DNA from: Faecalicatena faecalis | GTDB taxonomy: Bacteria > Bacillota > Clostridia > Lachnospirales > Lachnospiraceae | Assembly (NCBI RefSeq): GCF_012524165.2 | Contig: NZ_JABACJ020000003.1 | Span: forward strand, 124,001 to 188,000 | Reading direction: 5' to 3' | Length of the DNA stretch: 64,000 nucleotides | Shown: positions 27,850 to 35,837 of the stretch, one piece after another | Numbering within the stretch: the first letter of the stretch is position 1 | How the letters are laid out: each line of letters begins with the position of its first letter | The notes under the pieces: model-generated | Told to the model about the DNA's origin: nothing | Seen by the model: the letters and a program-made list of their open reading frames with translations, nothing else | The model's database searches: none | Made by a program: the position numbers and the translations under genes

Positions 27850-28554
27850 CTACCATTCTATTTCGTCAATTGATACCGGATGCTCATTGACTTCCATTTT
27901 GGATACCTTTCCGTTCTTGATCCGGATTAATCTGTCTGCCATCGGCGCAAGAGCTGAATTATGGGTGATAATAATTACGGTCATGCCACGCTCCCGGCAC
28001 ATGTCCTGGAGCAGCTTTAGGATTGACTTTCCTGTATTGTAATCCAGGGCTCCCGTAGGCTCGTCACAGAGTAAAAGCTTCGGATTCTTTGCAAGTGCAC
28101 GAGCAATGGAAACTCTCTGCTGTTCTCCCCCGGAAAGCTGTGCCGGGAAATTGTTCAGCCGGTCCCCGAGTCCGACCTCTTCCAGCACCTCCTGGGCATC
28201 CAACGGATTCTTACAGATCTGCAGAGCTAATTCCACATTCTCCAGAGCAGTCAGGTTCGGGACCAGATTATAGAACTGGAAGACAAAACCAATATCATTC
28301 CTCCGGTATCCTGTTAGCTGCCTTGCATTGAAACCGGTGATATCCGCACCATCCACCGTGATTTTGCCGCTTGTCGCGGTATCCATTCCTCCTAAAATGT
28401 TCAGGACTGTGGTCTTGCCGGCACCACTTGGTCCTACGATGACCACTAGCTCGCCTTTGCGAATCGCAAAATCGATTCCATCAACTGCCCGAATCTCCAC
28501 CTCTCCCATTTTATAGATTTTTGTAATTTCCTCTAGCTTCACAAAATCTTCCAT
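27850..28554 (-). CDS. ABC exporter ATP-binding protein (MacB/LolD-like)
   Basis: A 234-residue ATPase starting at the ATG at 28554, with GAGGAG 8 nt upstream; an 11-residue longer frame lacks support. Walker A is GPSGAGKTT, the Q-loop follows in [15 protein letters not shown], the signature is [15 protein letters not shown], Walker [13 protein letters not shown] and the H-loop IIITHN. The LolD/MacB subclass partners FtsX-type permeases, and the permease gene follows after 10 bp. The pair forms a complete exporter. No accessory lipoprotein or periplasmic adaptor is encoded nearby. Confidence 0.95.
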   Translation of the reverse strand: MEDFVKLEEITKIYKMGEVEIRAVDGIDFAIRKGELVVIVGPSGAGKTTVLNILGGMDTATSGKITVDGADITGFNARQLTGYRRNDIGFVFQFYNLVPNLTALENVELALQICKNPLDAQEVLEEVGLGDRLNNFPAQLSGGEQQRVSIARALAKNPKLLLCDEPTGALDYNTGKSILKLLQDMCRERGMTVIIITHNSALAPMADRLIRIKNGKVSKMEVNEHPVSIDEIEW

Positions 28555-28610
28555 TCTGCATCTCCTCGTCTGCCTCAGGGCCAGCACAAAACATGCTCTT
28601 AAACCCTGTT

Positions 28611-29870
28611 CTATCTTTCTTTTTCATTTGTAAACTCTTGATTCGCCTTGACAGCTTTCCGAAACAGAAGCAATCCTGCCAGGAACATGACAGATAATGC
28701 ACTGACTCCAATATTCACATTTCCCGTAAGCTGACTCAATACGGACACAAAGGCTGTCCCGAATATGGAAGCCCCTTTTCCGCATATGTCATAGATTCCA
28801 AAATATTCACCGGATTTTTCCGCCGGAATGATCTTCGCAAAATAGGAACGTGAAAGCGCCTGTATAGTTCCCTGGAACATTCCCACCAAGACTGCCAGTA
28901 TCCAGAAATCAAGCTGCGTATCCAGCCCATATGCATAAAGTGCGATTCCCAAATATGCCGCAATACAAATCGTAATGATTGTCGTGGAAGAGATCTTCTT
29001 CACCAGTCTGCTGAAGATCAAGACACAAGGAAATGCCACGATTTGTGTCAAAAGCAGTGCTAGCAGAAGCCCTGTACTGTCCAGCCCCAGTGCCTGCCCA
29101 TACGCGGTAGCCATATCAATGACAGTATACACCCCATCTATATAGAAGAAAAAGGCAAGCAGAAAAATAAAAACATGCTTCTCCTTCACAATATCCCTAA
29201 AGGTATGCCCTAAACGCACGAAACTGTTCTTCACAACATTTCCTGCTGACTCAACAAAATACTTCTGTTTATAAGAAGTAAGTAAAGGTACCGCTGACAA
29301 CAGCCACCAGATTCCTGTGATCAGAAATGCGATTACCATGGAGGCCTGCATCCCCAGTCCCAGTTTTCCCCCGCCCAATACAACGGCAAGACTTGCGATA
29401 AATGGAATACAGCTTCCAATATATCCCCATGCAAATCCCTGGGATGAAACAGTATCCATCCTCTCCGGCTCTGTCACATCTGTCAGCATCGCATCATAGA
29501 AAATAAGACTGGATGAATATCCCGTCTTCGCCAGAATAAATATCCCCAAAAACCAGATCCAGGAAGACAGAAATCCCAGCACAACGCATCCAATCACGCC
29601 GATACCAAGAAAAATAGAAAAAATGACCTTCTTGTAATTTCTTGTATCTGCAACAGCCCCCAGTATTGGGCCCAGAATTGCAACTAAAAGGGTACAAATG
29701 GAGGTGGCATATCCCCAGTAAGCCAGATAATTCACCGATGAAATTCCTGCCTGATCTGCCAAATGATTAAAATAAATCGGGAAAATCGTTGCTACTAACA
29801 TTGTGAATGCAGAATTTCCAACATCATACAATACCCACTTCTTCTCTAACGCTGTCAATTTAAACTTCAT
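28611..29870 (-). CDS. MFS transporter, UMF1 (Atg22-like) family
   Basis: A 419-residue membrane protein with about twelve hydrophobic helices. The N-terminal YDVGNSAFTMLVATIFP and following region match the UMF1/Atg22-type major facilitator group common in Clostridia. Function in bacteria is not established; Atg22 exports amino acids from yeast vacuoles. GAGGGGG lies before the ATG. The gene is 56 bp upstream of the ABC ATPase start, so it may share a transcript with the exporter, or may simply be adjacent. Confidence 0.85.
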   Translation of the reverse strand: MKFKLTALEKKWVLYDVGNSAFTMLVATIFPIYFNHLADQAGISSVNYLAYWGYATSICTLLVAILGPILGAVADTRNYKKVIFSIFLGIGVIGCVVLGFLSSWIWFLGIFILAKTGYSSSLIFYDAMLTDVTEPERMDTVSSQGFAWGYIGSCIPFIASLAVVLGGGKLGLGMQASMVIAFLITGIWWLLSAVPLLTSYKQKYFVESAGNVVKNSFVRLGHTFRDIVKEKHVFIFLLAFFFYIDGVYTVIDMATAYGQALGLDSTGLLLALLLTQIVAFPCVLIFSRLVKKISSTTIITICIAAYLGIALYAYGLDTQLDFWILAVLVGMFQGTIQALSRSYFAKIIPAEKSGEYFGIYDICGKGASIFGTAFVSVLSQLTGNVNIGVSALSVMFLAGLLLFRKAVKANQEFTNEKER

Positions 29871-29981
29871 AAAAGTCCCCCTCAGATTACTCTATGCAAA
29901 ATTCCGTGTTTCCAAAACCTCTATCCCATAAAAATACTGCTATACAGCATACCTCTTTTCAATATTTTCCCTTGAAAGTCT

Positions 29982-30803
29982 TTACAACGGCAGCTTTTCC
30001 CAATTATCACCTGCTCCAAATGTCTCATGGAACCGCGCAGGCAGTTCTGCATTCTGAAATAAGGCTTTTTGATATTGGATGATTAGCCCCGCTGCCAGCG
30101 GTACGGCTCCCGCATAAAGCTTCTTTAATAACAGACAATACTTCTCACATTCCTGATTTGGTTCCTCGCTCATTACCATACCATGTTTAGAATCATAGCA
30201 CCCGGCCATCTTCATTGCAGTAAAGAGGAACTTCCTTCTTCCCTTGGTCGGTGCCATCAACAGCTTGTGATAGGTAATCATCGAGCTTAGGCACTTCTTA
30301 ATCGTCTCCGGCGTCATATCCTCAAAAAATGGAGCGATGATCTTTGCATTCTGCATATCTGGATGTATATGCTTTGTTCCCAAATAAGTCAGCGGATTGA
30401 TATGATCCTCTGTCAGCAGATAACGGTCAAATTCCATCTCGATCTCAGAATGGCTGATACCGCTCACCTGTATCATCTTCTCAATGTACTTATGACATTC
30501 ACTGTCCAGTGCGAAGTGACAGATAAATCCATACATATATGCTCGTGCTGCCGCTGGACTCTCTGATTCTTCGATCACCTTGACCGCCTTCTTAAAAAAC
30601 TCGTCGGCCATCTTATCATGCATCTCATACCCCTGTCCGTTCACCGGATTAGAAGAAAGTGCTTTATAATAAAACAGGATGTCCGGTCCGTGCAGTCCTA
30701 TATCAAACAGGGCCCTGTTGTTCTCGACCGATGTCTCAAGCGGTCTTGGCAGGGTGCTGATCACATCTTTTCCGAATCTGTAATGTGCATACGTAGTTGG
30801 CAT
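29982..30803 (-). CDS. Zinc-dependent phospholipase C-like protein (PF00882 family)
   Basis: A 273-residue soluble protein starting at the ATG at 30803 behind AAAGAGG; an upstream TTG start is less likely. Histidines and aspartates in PTTYAHYRFG, GLHGPDILFYY and GFICHFALDSECHKYIE match the metal-binding pattern of the PF00882 family. Unlike secreted clostridial phospholipase C it has no signal peptide, as is usual for the short clostridial homologues annotated this way. The enzymatic role is unproven. It is transcribed leftward, 111 bp before the MFS gene. Confidence 0.8.
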   Translation of the reverse strand: MPTTYAHYRFGKDVISTLPRPLETSVENNRALFDIGLHGPDILFYYKALSSNPVNGQGYEMHDKMADEFFKKAVKVIEESESPAAARAYMYGFICHFALDSECHKYIEKMIQVSGISHSEIEMEFDRYLLTEDHINPLTYLGTKHIHPDMQNAKIIAPFFEDMTPETIKKCLSSMITYHKLLMAPTKGRRKFLFTAMKMAGCYDSKHGMVMSEEPNQECEKYCLLLKKLYAGAVPLAAGLIIQYQKALFQNAELPARFHETFGAGDNWEKLPL

Positions 30804-31107
30804 AGTTAACAACCTCTTTTCTTCTTATTTTTATATATTCCCCCTCTTACCCAATATATTATCACAGAAATCACGTAAAGAAACCAGTATATCATGAAAA
30901 TTTTATGTAAAAAATAAAGGATTAAATCTACGGAGTCACTAGAAAACAGAATTATTCTATCCCAGTCAATAAAATAAGCAAAATTGAATTCTATCTTTAT
31001 CAGGATTCTGTCGAATAATGCTAAAACAACTCTTAAATTTTCACCTTATTAATTCATAATTATTAGAAAAGTTGCACAAAAAAAGGCTGTATATTTGCCC
31101 TTCTTAG
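30804..31107. other. AT-rich divergent intergenic region
   Basis: The region between the PF00882 gene and pepP is AT-rich with no reading frame of coding character. Apart from the pepP promoter at its right end I see no strong hairpin or repeat. It must contain the leftward promoter of the PF00882 gene, for which I see only weak candidates near 30850-30880. Confidence 0.5.
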
Positions 31108-31116
31108 TGTTATAAT
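31108..31116 (+). promoter_or_regulatory. Extended -10 promoter of pepP
   Basis: TGTTATAAT is an extended -10 element with a perfect TATAAT at 31111-31116. No good -35 is present, as is common for extended -10 promoters. The leader to the pepP ATG is about 30 nt and contains AAAGGAGGTAATTG. Confidence 0.6.
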
Positions 31117-31151
31117 ACCCAACGTGTGGTAAATCAAAAGGAGGTAATTGT

Positions 31152-32939
31152 ATGAAAATACCAGAAAGGCTTCATGAACTAAGAACGCTGATGGCAGAAA
31201 AGGGGATAGACATTTATGTCGTGCCTACAGCAGACTTCCACCAGAGTGAATATGTTGGGGAACATTTCAAGGCTAGGAAGTACATCACAGGATTTACTGG
31301 TTCAGCAGGTACAGCAGTCATTACTCAGGAAGAGTCAGGGCTGTGGACAGACGGAAGATATTTTCTGCAGGCAGGTGAGCAGCTAAAAGAAACGACAGTC
31401 AAGCTGTTCAAAATGGGGGAACCAGGAGTTCCATCCGTAGAAGATTATGTGGCATCCAAGCTGCCTAAAAAAGGCACACTCGGATTCGACGGCCGCGTCA
31501 TCTCTATGGGAGAAGGACAGGCGTTCGAAAACGTGATACGCCAAAAAGATGCTATGATTCAGTACAGCTATGATCTGATTGACGACATATGGACGGACCG
31601 TCCTCCATTGTCCGAGGAACCAGCATTTGCGCTTGGTACTGAGTATACTGGAGAGAGCACGCAATCCAAGCTTTCACGTGTGCGTTCTGCAATGAAAGAT
31701 GCAGGGGCGACAGCACATATCATCACGTCACTGGATGATGTTGCATGGCTTCTGAATATCAGAGGGAATGACATTGAATTCTTCCCCCTCGTTCTCAGCT
31801 ATGCAATTGTGACAATGGAAAAAGCTGATTTATTCATCGATGAGAGAAAATTAAGCGAATCCATGAAAGCAGACCTTGAAAAGGACGGTGTTATTCTTCA
31901 CCCGTACAATGATATCTATGAGTCAGTAAAGAATTTTACAGCCGAAGATGTTCTGCTCATCGATCCTGATCGTATGAACTATGCACTGTACAACAATATC
32001 GGTGCAGATGTTAAAAAAGTTGAGATGCAGAATCCAACAGTTCTTATGAAAGCAATAAAGAACCCTGTTGAGATTGAAAACATTAAAAAGGCTCACGTCA
32101 AAGATGGTGTTGCACATACTAAATTCATGTACTGGCTGAAACATCAGATTGGAAAAGAAACGATTACTGAAATGAGCGCTTCTGATAAACTTGAAGCATT
32201 CAGGGCAGAACAGGAAGGATTTATTCGTCCGAGTTTTGAACCGATCTGCGCATTTGGCGAGCACGGTGCGATTGTACATTACTGCTCCACACCGGAGACA
32301 AATGTGGAATTGAAAGAAGGCACATTATTCCTGACCGATACAGGCGGCGGATATTATGAAGGGTCAACAGATATTACCAGAACAGTGGCACTTGGGGAAA
32401 TACCACAATACATGAAAGATCATTTTACCGCTACAGTCGAGAGTAATCTGCAGCTTGCACATGCAAGATTTTTATATGGATGCAATGGTGTGAATCTGGA
32501 TATCCTTGCAAGAACACCCTTCTGGCGTCAGAACCTGAACTACAATCATGGAACAGGTCATGGAGTCGGATATCTGATGAACATTCACGAGGCACCGACC
32601 GGAATCAGATGGCAGTATCGCCCGAGCGATTCCCATCAGTTTGAAGAGGGAATGATCATCACGGATGAACCAGGAATCTATATCGCAGGCTCCCATGGAA
32701 TCCGTATTGAGAATGAACTCCTTGTATGTAAAGGTGAAAAGAACGAATACGGACAGTTCATGTATTTTGAACCAATTACATATGTACCGTTCGATCTGGA
32801 TGCCATTAATCCAGACCTTCTGACAGCAGAAGAAAAAGTATGGTTAAATGAATACCATAAAACAGTCTATGACACCATCTCCCCTTATTTAAGTGAGGAA
32901 GAGAATGAGTGGCTGAAAGAATACACAAGAGAAATTTAA
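31152..32939 (+). CDS. pepP: Xaa-Pro aminopeptidase (aminopeptidase P, three-domain type)
   Basis: A 595-residue M24B metallopeptidase with two creatinase-like N-terminal domains and a C-terminal catalytic domain plus extension, like eukaryotic cytosolic aminopeptidase P. All metal ligands are present: LTDTGGGYYEGSTDITRT (two Asp), HGTGHGVGY (His), DEPGIYIAGSHGIRIENE (two Glu). It removes N-terminal residues preceding proline, in the cytoplasm. AAAGGAGGT lies upstream. A POT peptide transporter starts 33 bp downstream, suggesting a unit for importing and trimming proline-containing peptides. Confidence 0.95.
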   Translation: MKIPERLHELRTLMAEKGIDIYVVPTADFHQSEYVGEHFKARKYITGFTGSAGTAVITQEESGLWTDGRYFLQAGEQLKETTVKLFKMGEPGVPSVEDYVASKLPKKGTLGFDGRVISMGEGQAFENVIRQKDAMIQYSYDLIDDIWTDRPPLSEEPAFALGTEYTGESTQSKLSRVRSAMKDAGATAHIITSLDDVAWLLNIRGNDIEFFPLVLSYAIVTMEKADLFIDERKLSESMKADLEKDGVILHPYNDIYESVKNFTAEDVLLIDPDRMNYALYNNIGADVKKVEMQNPTVLMKAIKNPVEIENIKKAHVKDGVAHTKFMYWLKHQIGKETITEMSASDKLEAFRAEQEGFIRPSFEPICAFGEHGAIVHYCSTPETNVELKEGTLFLTDTGGGYYEGSTDITRTVALGEIPQYMKDHFTATVESNLQLAHARFLYGCNGVNLDILARTPFWRQNLNYNHGTGHGVGYLMNIHEAPTGIRWQYRPSDSHQFEEGMIITDEPGIYIAGSHGIRIENELLVCKGEKNEYGQFMYFEPITYVPFDLDAINPDLLTAEEKVWLNEYHKTVYDTISPYLSEEENEWLKEYTREI

Positions 32940-32972
32940 CAAAAAAGAACTGGAAAGAGTAGGGATTTAATC

Positions 32973-34370
32973 ATGGCAGAAAATGCAAAACAAAAACATC
33001 CAATAGGACTCTGGCTTGCGAACATTTCAATTGCATTACAGAGTTATTCAGGATATGCAGTATCCTCAGTATTAGTATTATTCCTGACCGCTGACATCAG
33101 CCAGAACGGTCTGGGTCTTACCGTTACAAAAGCAGCTTCCATTATTGGACTTTATCAGGGAATCAACTATATGGGATCTCTGGTCGGAGGTTACATAACT
33201 GACAGATGGCTGGGCATACAAAAATCGCTGGCTCTCGGAGCATTTATCACAGCATGTGGTTACCTGGTATTGTTCTTTGCAAAACCAAATGTACTTAACG
33301 TATGGGCAGGTCTGATCGTTCTGATTATCGCAGGAGCATTCTTCAAAGGACAGATCAGTTCACTTGTCGGTGCGCTCTACAGCAAGAATGAACTGTCCAG
33401 AAAAGATGCCGCATATAGTATTTTCTATATGTTTACGAACATCGGATCTTTCTTCGGACCGATCGTTGCAGGATTTATTTCTGATAAGTGGTTCGCTACA
33501 GTCACTGCTGAAGGCGAAATCGCGGCTTATGGATATAAATATATCTTCCTTATGGTAGCAGTTGTAATGTTCATCGTATGCGCACTGGTCATTGTACTTT
33601 CTCCGAAGTGGCTCGGTGACGTTGGAAAATACCCGGCTGCAAAACAGGCTGCAAAAGAAACTAAGAGTGGAAAGAATAACAGCGGACAACTGACAAAGAC
33701 TGAGAAAAACAGAATTAAGGCAATGGTGATCATGTTCCTGTTCGTAGTCTTATTCTGGGCAGCTTGGTATCAGACATCCACATCCTTCTCACTGCTTGCC
33801 AACACAATGGTCAACAGAAAACTGGGCGGATTTACAGTGCCGGTTCCGTGGCTGACATCATTTAACGGAATCCTCTGCGTAGTTTTGTCTCCAATCATCG
33901 GAAGTATATGGTTAAAGCTTGCGAACAGCAAAAAGGGAGACCTCTCAATCCCGACAAAGATGGGACTTGGAATGATTATCACAGGCGGAGCATTTATTAC
34001 TCTGATTCTTGGAATTGCAACACTCGGCGGAGTAACAGACGGAAGCAGAAAAATGAACCTGATATTTGTTCTTCTCGCATACTTCCTTCTGACAGTCGGA
34101 GAGCTTTGCCTTTCCCCGATCGGTATGGCTATGTTCAATAAACTGGCACCTGCAAAATACAGTTCACTTGCAATGGGTGCATGGTACTTAAGCTTCTTCT
34201 TTGCGAATCTGATTTCTGGTAAACTTGCAGGATTTACAGATACAATGGGATATACACAGATCTTTGGTGTGATCGCGGGAGTCGTTATCATATTTGGTGT
34301 GATCCTGATCTTTATGAGAAAGGGTCTGTTGAATCTGATGGCACTGGACGAGTTCGACCAGGAGTCATAA
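32973..34370 (+). CDS. POT/PTR2 family proton-coupled di/tripeptide transporter
   Basis: A 465-residue major facilitator with about 12-14 helices. The PTR2 signatures are GSLVGGYITDRWLG after the second helix and FYMFTNIGSFFGPIVAGF in the fifth. It imports di- and tripeptides with protons across the cytoplasmic membrane (DtpT-like). AGAGTAGGGA precedes the ATG. Cotranscription with pepP, which cleaves Xaa-Pro peptides, is likely from the 33-bp spacing and absence of a terminator between them. Confidence 0.94.
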   Translation: MAENAKQKHPIGLWLANISIALQSYSGYAVSSVLVLFLTADISQNGLGLTVTKAASIIGLYQGINYMGSLVGGYITDRWLGIQKSLALGAFITACGYLVLFFAKPNVLNVWAGLIVLIIAGAFFKGQISSLVGALYSKNELSRKDAAYSIFYMFTNIGSFFGPIVAGFISDKWFATVTAEGEIAAYGYKYIFLMVAVVMFIVCALVIVLSPKWLGDVGKYPAAKQAAKETKSGKNNSGQLTKTEKNRIKAMVIMFLFVVLFWAAWYQTSTSFSLLANTMVNRKLGGFTVPVPWLTSFNGILCVVLSPIIGSIWLKLANSKKGDLSIPTKMGLGMIITGGAFITLILGIATLGGVTDGSRKMNLIFVLLAYFLLTVGELCLSPIGMAMFNKLAPAKYSSLAMGAWYLSFFFANLISGKLAGFTDTMGYTQIFGVIAGVVIIFGVILIFMRKGLLNLMALDEFDQES

Positions 34371-34394
34371 ATATGATATAATCAGATGCAGAAC

Positions 34395-34431
34395 AAACGG
34401 GCGTATTGCTTTACAGTGATATGGCCCGTTT
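34395..34431 (+). terminator. Possible terminator after the peptide transporter
   Basis: AAACGGGC and GCCCGTTT form an 8-bp stem around a 21-nt loop, 25 bp after the transporter stop. The T run after it is short (TTTCGTT), so termination strength is doubtful. Confidence 0.45.
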
Positions 34432-34495
34432 CGTTATGAGAATACCAATTGAATCTAAAAATATATGTAAAAAAATGTAATCTTTTCTGAATGCC

Positions 34496-34524
34496 TTGAC
34501 TTTACAAGACCTTTTATATAGAAT
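34496..34524 (+). promoter_or_regulatory. ssrA promoter
   Basis: TTGACT at 34496-34501 and TAGAAT at 34519-34524 with a 17-bp spacer. Predicted start is near 34531, about 14 nt before the mature 5' end, consistent with RNase P trimming of the tmRNA precursor. Confidence 0.7.
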
Positions 34525-34544
34525 AGATATGCAATAACATCTAA

Positions 34545-34886
34545 GGGCTTGTACTGGTTTCGACAGGGATCTTGAAGATGGAGAAGCTATCCGCAGGCTG
34601 ATGCGTCAAATCGCAAAATTAAAATTAAACGCTAACGATAATTTCGAATTAGCTGCAGCCTAAATGCTGCATGTCAGCCCCGGGGCACCCGCACCTTGGG
34701 AATCTGGCACCGACTATGCGGGAAACGATATTGGCAAAGCTTTGAGCCAGTAGGCGTATCATGAAGCTACTGAAACCGTAAGGGTGTTAGTTCCCGTACG
34801 GCTTAGGGAATGAAAAAGAACTGACTATGATAGTAGAAGTACATGGGATAGGTTTTTGGACGCGGGTTCGATTCCCGCCAGGTCCA
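34545..34886 (+). ncRNA. ssrA: tmRNA
   Basis: The 342-nt RNA rescues stalled ribosomes with SmpB. The 5' acceptor strand GGGCTTG pairs with CAGGTCC at the 3' end; the T arm is GCGGGTTCGATTCCCGC; CCA is not encoded. The 5' conserved block GTACTGGTTTCGACAGGG is intact. The tag frame at 34613-34663 reads AKLKLNANDNFELAAA followed by TAA, a Lachnospiraceae-like hydrophobic-ended degradation tag. smpB lies about 6 kb to the right on the opposite strand, separated by aroD and the YhgE pair, instead of being adjacent as in many Firmicutes. Confidence 0.95.
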
Positions 34887-34953
34887 CTTAAAGACGAAGA
34901 GTCGAACTCTTTGATGCTTCTATCCAAGAATATGTTCGCACAATATTTTGACT

Positions 34954-34984
34954 AAAAAAGGACAGATTGCTCTGTCCTTTTTTT
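34954..34984. terminator. Strong bidirectional terminator between ssrA and aroD
   Basis: AAAAAAGGACAGA, loop TTGC, TCTGTCCTTTTTTT: a near-perfect stem with A run on one side and T run on the other, so it can end both the rightward ssrA and leftward aroD transcripts. Confidence 0.85.
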
Positions 34985-35037
34985 GCCCCCATTATTCCTG
35001 TGTCCTCCTCATAACCTTCTTTACAAAAACCCTATTG

Positions 35038-35799
35038 TTACAGGCTTTTATGCAGTAGATCCAATACCGTCTTGAGTGCCCCTGCTTCCATCTGCCCCGG
35101 TGCAGAGGTCTTTCCAACCGCACCGAAGGTCAAAGCTGATCCGAACACTTCCCCGCACAGACGGCTGATCACGCCGTCCGCAGCCATGGACATGGTAATG
35201 ATGGGTCGGTCGGCATATTGAGAGGCCATCTCTTCCGTTGCGGCAAGCAGTGTCAGTACATCCTTCTTACACTTCGGCATCACCGCAATTTTCGGAATAT
35301 CCGCCCCCAGCCTCTGCATCCTTACCAGCCGGGAGACAATTTCCTGTTGATCCGGCGTCTTCTGGAAATCATGGTTCGACATTATGACTTTCACTCCGCA
35401 TTCATGGGCTGCTTCCACAATCTGTCTGACAGCCTCATCCCCCGTAAACATTTCCACATCTACCAGATCCACAGATTTCGTTCTCGCGGCTTCTTGATTC
35501 AGCTTGATGTAGTCCTCTTCTGTAATTGTCTTTTCTCCCCCTTCTTTTGAGGTACGGAAAGTAAACAAAAGCGGCATCTCATCAAGAATGGTCCGAAGCC
35601 CTTTCAAGGTCTCTTTGACCTTCCCGAAGTCAGACACATCTTCATACCAATCTACACGCCATTCCACTACATCTACGCTCAGCTTTTTTATTTCCTTCGC
35701 TGCTCTTAAGATTTCCTCCTGTGAAGTGCCTACAATCGGAACACAGATTTTTGGGATTCCGGTGCCGATTTCTATATTTCTGACTTTTACTGAATTCAT
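35038..35799 (-). CDS. aroD: Type I 3-dehydroquinate dehydratase
   Basis: A 253-residue class I enzyme forming a Schiff base with 3-dehydroquinate in the shikimate pathway. His143 (VIMSNHDFQKTP) and the Schiff-base Lys170 (ADIPKIAVMPK) are at the positions known from Salmonella enzymes. Length is normal. AAAGGAG lies before the ATG. It follows the second YhgE gene by 38 bp and may share its transcript; no other shikimate genes are near. Leftward transcription ends at the bidirectional terminator next to ssrA. Confidence 0.96.
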   Translation of the reverse strand: MNSVKVRNIEIGTGIPKICVPIVGTSQEEILRAAKEIKKLSVDVVEWRVDWYEDVSDFGKVKETLKGLRTILDEMPLLFTFRTSKEGGEKTITEEDYIKLNQEAARTKSVDLVDVEMFTGDEAVRQIVEAAHECGVKVIMSNHDFQKTPDQQEIVSRLVRMQRLGADIPKIAVMPKCKKDVLTLLAATEEMASQYADRPIITMSMAADGVISRLCGEVFGSALTFGAVGKTSAPGQMEAGALKTVLDLLHKSL

Positions 35800-35837
35800 A
35801 AAAAACTCCTTTTATCTACAAAATCATTATTGAAACC

